Source: a virus. Taken from it: a DNA stretch of 34,048 nucleotides. The position numbers and the translations under genes are program-made. Positions 31,431 to 34,048 of the stretch are shown here, one piece after another. The stretch is taken from the IMG/VR virus record IMGVR_UViG_3300027770_000016, positions 1 to 34,048 of that record; one strand, given 5' to 3'. Position 1 is the stretch's first letter; each line of letters begins with the position of its first letter. Below the pieces are notes generated by a model, which did not search any database, was not told the origin of the DNA, and saw only the letters and a program-made list of their open reading frames with translations.

Positions 31431-31881
31431 CCAAATTTTGCATACAATTTTGGAATATTTTCCAACGACAAAATGGACTAGCAAGGAAAGCAAATTACAC
31501 GCGCAAGCAATGCGTGATTTGGAAACTTTTGATAACGACACTTTAATCATTGCCTTAACCAATGCAAAGCGTTCACTAGCAAGGACTTTCATAGCCGTTC
31601 CCGAATTAGTCCAAGCCTGTAAAACCGTGCAGAAACTCGCTAGAAGCATGGTGAAAATCAAGCAAACGCAATTTTCAGAAGGCGAAGTAAAAATGGATCA
31701 GGATGAAGCAGCAAGGCGCATAGCCAAGATGTCCCGTGAACAAGTAGCCGAGGCCGTGGCGCATTGCAGGGCAACCGGCGCGCTAGGTGGCGATCCTGTT
31801 TCCCCGCACCGTGAGCAATGGACAAAGTGGACGCGGGGGATGGTCAACGCGGCTTCAATTGCCTTATCCCAAAATGTCTAA
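31423..31881 (+). CDS. Early helical protein, unknown
   Basis: 152 residues overlapping the previous gene by 8 bases. Helical with ILEYFPTTKWTSKESKLHAQAMRDLETFDNDTLIIALTNAKRSLART and ARRIAKMSREQVAEAVAHCRATGALGG. Acidic-basic mixed. Some phage replication accessory proteins have this look, but I do not recognise it. Last gene before the resolvase region. Confidence 0.6.
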   Translation: MTDQILHTILEYFPTTKWTSKESKLHAQAMRDLETFDNDTLIIALTNAKRSLARTFIAVPELVQACKTVQKLARSMVKIKQTQFSEGEVKMDQDEAARRIAKMSREQVAEAVAHCRATGALGGDPVSPHREQWTKWTRGMVNAASIALSQNV

Positions 31882-31959
31882 TATCGTTGGGGGTATAGGG
31901 GGAACTGCATTTTGGCGGTGCATATTCCCTTCAACCAATAAACTTGAAACAATGCGCTT
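31882..31959 (+). other. 78-base gap before the RusA-like gene
   Basis: Contains a G-rich run (TTGGGGGTATAGGGGG) and the near-repeat TGCATTTT / TGCATATT. No convincing promoter or ribosome site. The downstream gene depends on a GTG start here. Confidence 0.4.
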
Positions 31960-32349
31960 GTGAATGATGAATCAATCAAGATCACAGTTGGTATTCCGGC
32001 GCGGGTGTTGTCGCCAAATACCCGCTGTCATTGGGCTGTCAAAGCCAAAGCAACCAAATCAGCCCGTATTGAATCTTGGGCTGCAACCCAAATTGCTATG
32101 GACGGCATGAAAGGAAATTGGATTGCAGCCGAATGTCAAGCATATTGGTACGCGCGCGACTCACGGGTGCGGGATAAAGATAACTGCCTAGCAAGCCTAA
32201 AGGCTACCTTTGACGGGCTAAAGGATGGCGGGCTACTTAAAGACGATTCCGGCTTGATTCATTTACCCTTGCGCCTATTTGTGGACAGCAAAAACCCGCG
32301 CGTCGAATTGTTCCTAACAAAAATTGAAATAACGGAAGCGTCAAAATGA
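31960..32349 (+). CDS. rusA: RusA-like Holliday junction resolvase
   Basis: 129 residues from a GTG start; an in-frame stop lies 15 bases upstream, so no longer start is possible. The RusA pattern is clear: GIPARVLSPNTRCHW (11-25), the metal-binding RDKDNCLASLKATFDGLKDGGLLKDDSG with Asp72, Asp74 and Asp95/96. The enzyme cuts four-way DNA junctions; it would clear branched DNA before packaging or act with the annealing protein. Weak ribosome site. No late-gene signal seen between it and the following membrane protein. Confidence 0.88.
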   Translation: MNDESIKITVGIPARVLSPNTRCHWAVKAKATKSARIESWAATQIAMDGMKGNWIAAECQAYWYARDSRVRDKDNCLASLKATFDGLKDGGLLKDDSGLIHLPLRLFVDSKNPRVELFLTKIEITEASK

Positions 32350-32396
32350 TGGTCAGCAGCGTAGACCTAGAAAACGCCATTTGCTAGGATTTAAAA

Positions 32397-32681
32397 ATGA
32401 GTAGTGACACCGAACTAAAAATGTCCAAGCAAGTTTCGCTTCAAACCGTGTTTAGCGGTATTCAAGCGATTGTGCTTCTAGGATCAATCGCCGGTGCGTT
32501 TATGCTCATCGGCCGGCGCGATGCCGCGCTAGACAATCAAGGCGAACGCATTAAAGACTTGGCTTTAATTAGCAGCGACCTAGCCAAAGCGGTTGGCAAC
32601 CTATCGGCAAATGATCGGGAATTTAACGCTAAGATGGATTCAATATTGATGCGACTCGACAAACTTGAAAAGACAAAATAA
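32397..32681 (+). CDS. Membrane protein with coiled-coil tail, possible lysis accessory
   Basis: 94 residues. A membrane helix at about 15-38 (SLQTVFSGIQAIVLLGSIAG then AFMLIG) is followed by a charged coiled coil (LDNQGERIKDLALISSDLAKAV ... DSILMRLDKLEK). A single-helix protein with a coiled-coil tail next to fibre genes may be a holin or inner-membrane spanin part; if the lipoprotein at 856 is not a one-piece spanin, this could be its partner. No family recognised. Confidence 0.55.
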   Translation: MSSDTELKMSKQVSLQTVFSGIQAIVLLGSIAGAFMLIGRRDAALDNQGERIKDLALISSDLAKAVGNLSANDREFNAKMDSILMRLDKLEKTK

Positions 32682-32693
32682 AGGAAAGCACAA

Positions 32694-33236
32694 ATGGCAC
32701 TAGCAACAGCGGCAACGGGACAGGCAGCGTATAACTTTAGCGGCCTTATCACGCTTACAAGCGCACAGGCTTACGACGCGGCTTCACCAACAGCAACTAA
32801 GCCAAGCACAACTAGCCAAAGCGCATTGTTGTATGACCTTGGAACAAACTACCCCAACCTTATTAAAATCGTTCCAAGCGTAAGCGGCAACAATTTTACT
32901 TCCGTTGGAATGCGCGTTATTGGTTGGTCATCATATTCCGCAATTACGGGTAGCAACCCCTACATTCCAACAGTTCTTGCGGATGTAACCCTAGGCTATA
33001 CAAGCGGAACCGTTGCAAGTTTAAGCATTGATGGAACAACCAATTATTTCTTTAGTTCCGCAACGGTTGCGGCAAGCGTTCCAACCGTAAACATTTACAC
33101 GCCTGCAACGGCAGCCGGCGCGAATGTTGAGCCTGCAAGCGTCATCATTGATTGCGTTGGTTCTTTGCTTATTCAAGTGCAATTTAAAGCCACCGGAACA
33201 ACGCCAAAGATGGGTGCGTTTTGGTACACGATCTAA
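32694..33236 (+). CDS. Small virion protein upstream of the fibre
   Basis: 180 residues, good ribosome site (AAAGGAAAG). Ser/Thr/Ala/Asn/Gly-rich, with ATLTSAQAY-like repeats, PNLIKIVPSVSGNNFTSVGMRVIGWSS and a conserved-looking end PASVIIDCVGSLLIQVQFKATGTTPKMGAFWYTI. Beta-rich, similar in style to small decoration or tail-fibre-support proteins that precede fibres in environmental phages. Family not placed. The fibre ATG follows one base after its stop. Confidence 0.65.
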   Translation: MALATAATGQAAYNFSGLITLTSAQAYDAASPTATKPSTTSQSALLYDLGTNYPNLIKIVPSVSGNNFTSVGMRVIGWSSYSAITGSNPYIPTVLADVTLGYTSGTVASLSIDGTTNYFFSSATVAASVPTVNIYTPATAAGANVEPASVIIDCVGSLLIQVQFKATGTTPKMGAFWYTI

Positions 33237-33237
33237 A

Positions 33238-34048
33238 ATGCGAACGCGCCAAGTCATAATGCCACGCCGGTATTCCCGCATGGGAATTGGTGGCGATGGC
33301 TCTACGCTGAATTTGGATTTTACAGGTGGCTCTTTAGATTCTCGCGTGGTGCTGACACGATCAGCGGCTACAGCGACCTACATCAATTCGTCGGGCTATG
33401 TTGCAACTGCGGCGGCAAACGAAGCGCGGTTTGATTATGACCCGACGACGCTTGCGGCGAAGGGGCTGTTGATTGAGGGTAGCGCAACTAATTATCTTTA
33501 CGGCAGTCAATCTTTTGCTACTAGCGGCCTTTCTGTGAATTGGAGCGATGGCGCAATTTTATCGCGGACTAGCGGAAACACAGACCCTGCAAACGGTGCA
33601 ACCGCAATTGGATTCAATGAAACTTTGGCTTTGGATTATCACCGGATTTCAACAAATTATAGTTTGACAGGCGTGGTAACGATTAGCGTGTTTGCAAAAC
33701 AAATAAACGCCGCTAGACGATTTGCGATTAACGCGCAAAATTACGCGGGTGTATCTGCGATTTTTGATCTTACATCAGGATTGCAAGTTGGTTCAACAGG
33801 TGGAACCGCAATTAACAAAGCAGCAACCGCAACAGCATATGCAAACGGATGGTTTCGATTTAGTGTCACGGGTACTTATGTTGGGGCCGCAAATGTTTAC
33901 TTTTCAATTTGCTCGTCAACCTCAACAGATACTACAGGCGCAAATTTTACGGGAACTTCTGACGGTGGTGTTTATATATGGGGCGCAATGTTGGAATCAG
34001 GAACTTCCCCAAGTTCATACATCCCCACAACCACAGCGCAAGTAAGCC
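33238..34048 (+). CDS. Tail fibre / head spike-type protein, N-terminal part
   Basis: From ATG 33238 this frame runs open to the window end and, through the 60-base overlap, into 1-566, giving 438 residues. Key N-terminal features: STLNLDFTGGSLDSRVVLTRSA, RFDYDPTTLAAKGLLIEGSATNYL (the head spike/fibre domain signature), SGLSVNWSDGAIL and GGVYIWGAMLESG. The C-terminal part is the LamG-like domain described at 1-566. This places an adhesive fibre after the small virion protein. The out-of-frame reading near 33722-34045 is not real. Confidence 0.85.
   Translation, partial: MRTRQVIMPRRYSRMGIGGDGSTLNLDFTGGSLDSRVVLTRSAATATYINSSGYVATAAANEARFDYDPTTLAAKGLLIEGSATNYLYGSQSFATSGLSVNWSDGAILSRTSGNTDPANGATAIGFNETLALDYHRISTNYSLTGVVTISVFAKQINAARRFAINAQNYAGVSAIFDLTSGLQVGSTGGTAINKAATATAYANGWFRFSVTGTYVGAANVYFSICSSTSTDTTGANFTGTSDGGVYIWGAMLESGTSPSSYIPTTTAQVS
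33989..34048. repeat. Terminal direct repeat, right copy (assembly overlap)
   Basis: Identical to bases 1-60. Removing one copy leaves about 33,988 bp and joins the two parts of the fibre gene in frame. Confidence 0.95.

Noticed and set aside
33722-34045. Open frame of 107 codons at the right end
   Set aside because: It is in a different frame from the fibre gene starting at 33238, whose product has clear fibre motifs and continues across the junction.

Overview
The window is a complete or near-complete genome of a tailed double-stranded DNA phage, probably an environmental assembly. Bases 1-60 are repeated exactly at 33989-34048, and a tail-fibre reading frame runs in frame from 33238 through the end of the window into 1-566. 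The sequence is therefore best read as a circle (or circularly permuted molecule) of about 33,988 bp opened inside the fibre gene. A Gram-negative host is suggested by a lysozyme with a Sec-type signal peptide and by a lipoprotein-plus-membrane-helix protein resembling a one-piece spanin. I see no integrase, transposase, tRNA or CRISPR array, and no certain CI-type repressor, so lifestyle cannot be settled.

Layout on the circle. (1) Fibre, lysis-like and packaging block, + strand (32397 through the junction to 3355): a membrane/coiled-coil protein, a small virion-type protein, the fibre, a small fibre-associated protein, a spanin-like lipoprotein, a 39-residue membrane protein, and the small and large terminase. 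(2) Head block (3352-11278) of Mu-like type: gp29-like portal, MuF-like minor head protein, a 53-residue helical protein, two large unknown proteins carrying a recurring VEDKxYF-like motif, a protease-scaffold fusion with a likely internal scaffold start, a decoration-like protein and the major capsid protein, closed by a strong terminator at 11299. (3) Neck and tail block (11351-23510): connector, tail completion, tail tube, a chaperone pair joined by a clear -1 frameshift signal, two paralogous binding-type proteins at either end of the tail cluster, a very short tape measure, hub and distal tail proteins, and two cysteine-rich proteins. This suits a siphovirus-like particle with a short tail.

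(4) A leftward operon (25582 back to 23507) carries two small unknown genes, the lysozyme, a winged-helix regulator and two more small genes. (5) A divergent control region (25583-25816) has back-to-back promoters sharing TTGCAC and CCGATA elements. (6) A rightward early block (25817-32349) holds a first gene of unknown function, a RecT/Erf-like annealing protein ending in an SSB-type tip, a Gp157-like protein, small unknowns, a TET-associated-type glycosyltransferase, a DUF1376 replication protein with iteron-like repeats inside its gene (candidate origin), a possible PDDEXK-like protein and a RusA-like resolvase.

How the parts fit together: early genes replicate and recombine the DNA, and RusA could clear branches before terminase packages it. 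The Mu-like head module lacks any Mu-type transposition genes here. The most notable items are the glycosyltransferase without a visible base-oxidising or hydroxymethylating partner, the GVGGGxNTFVP peptide shared by the protease-scaffold and the capsid protein, the VEDKxYF module repeats, the frameshift signal and the origin-like heptamer array.
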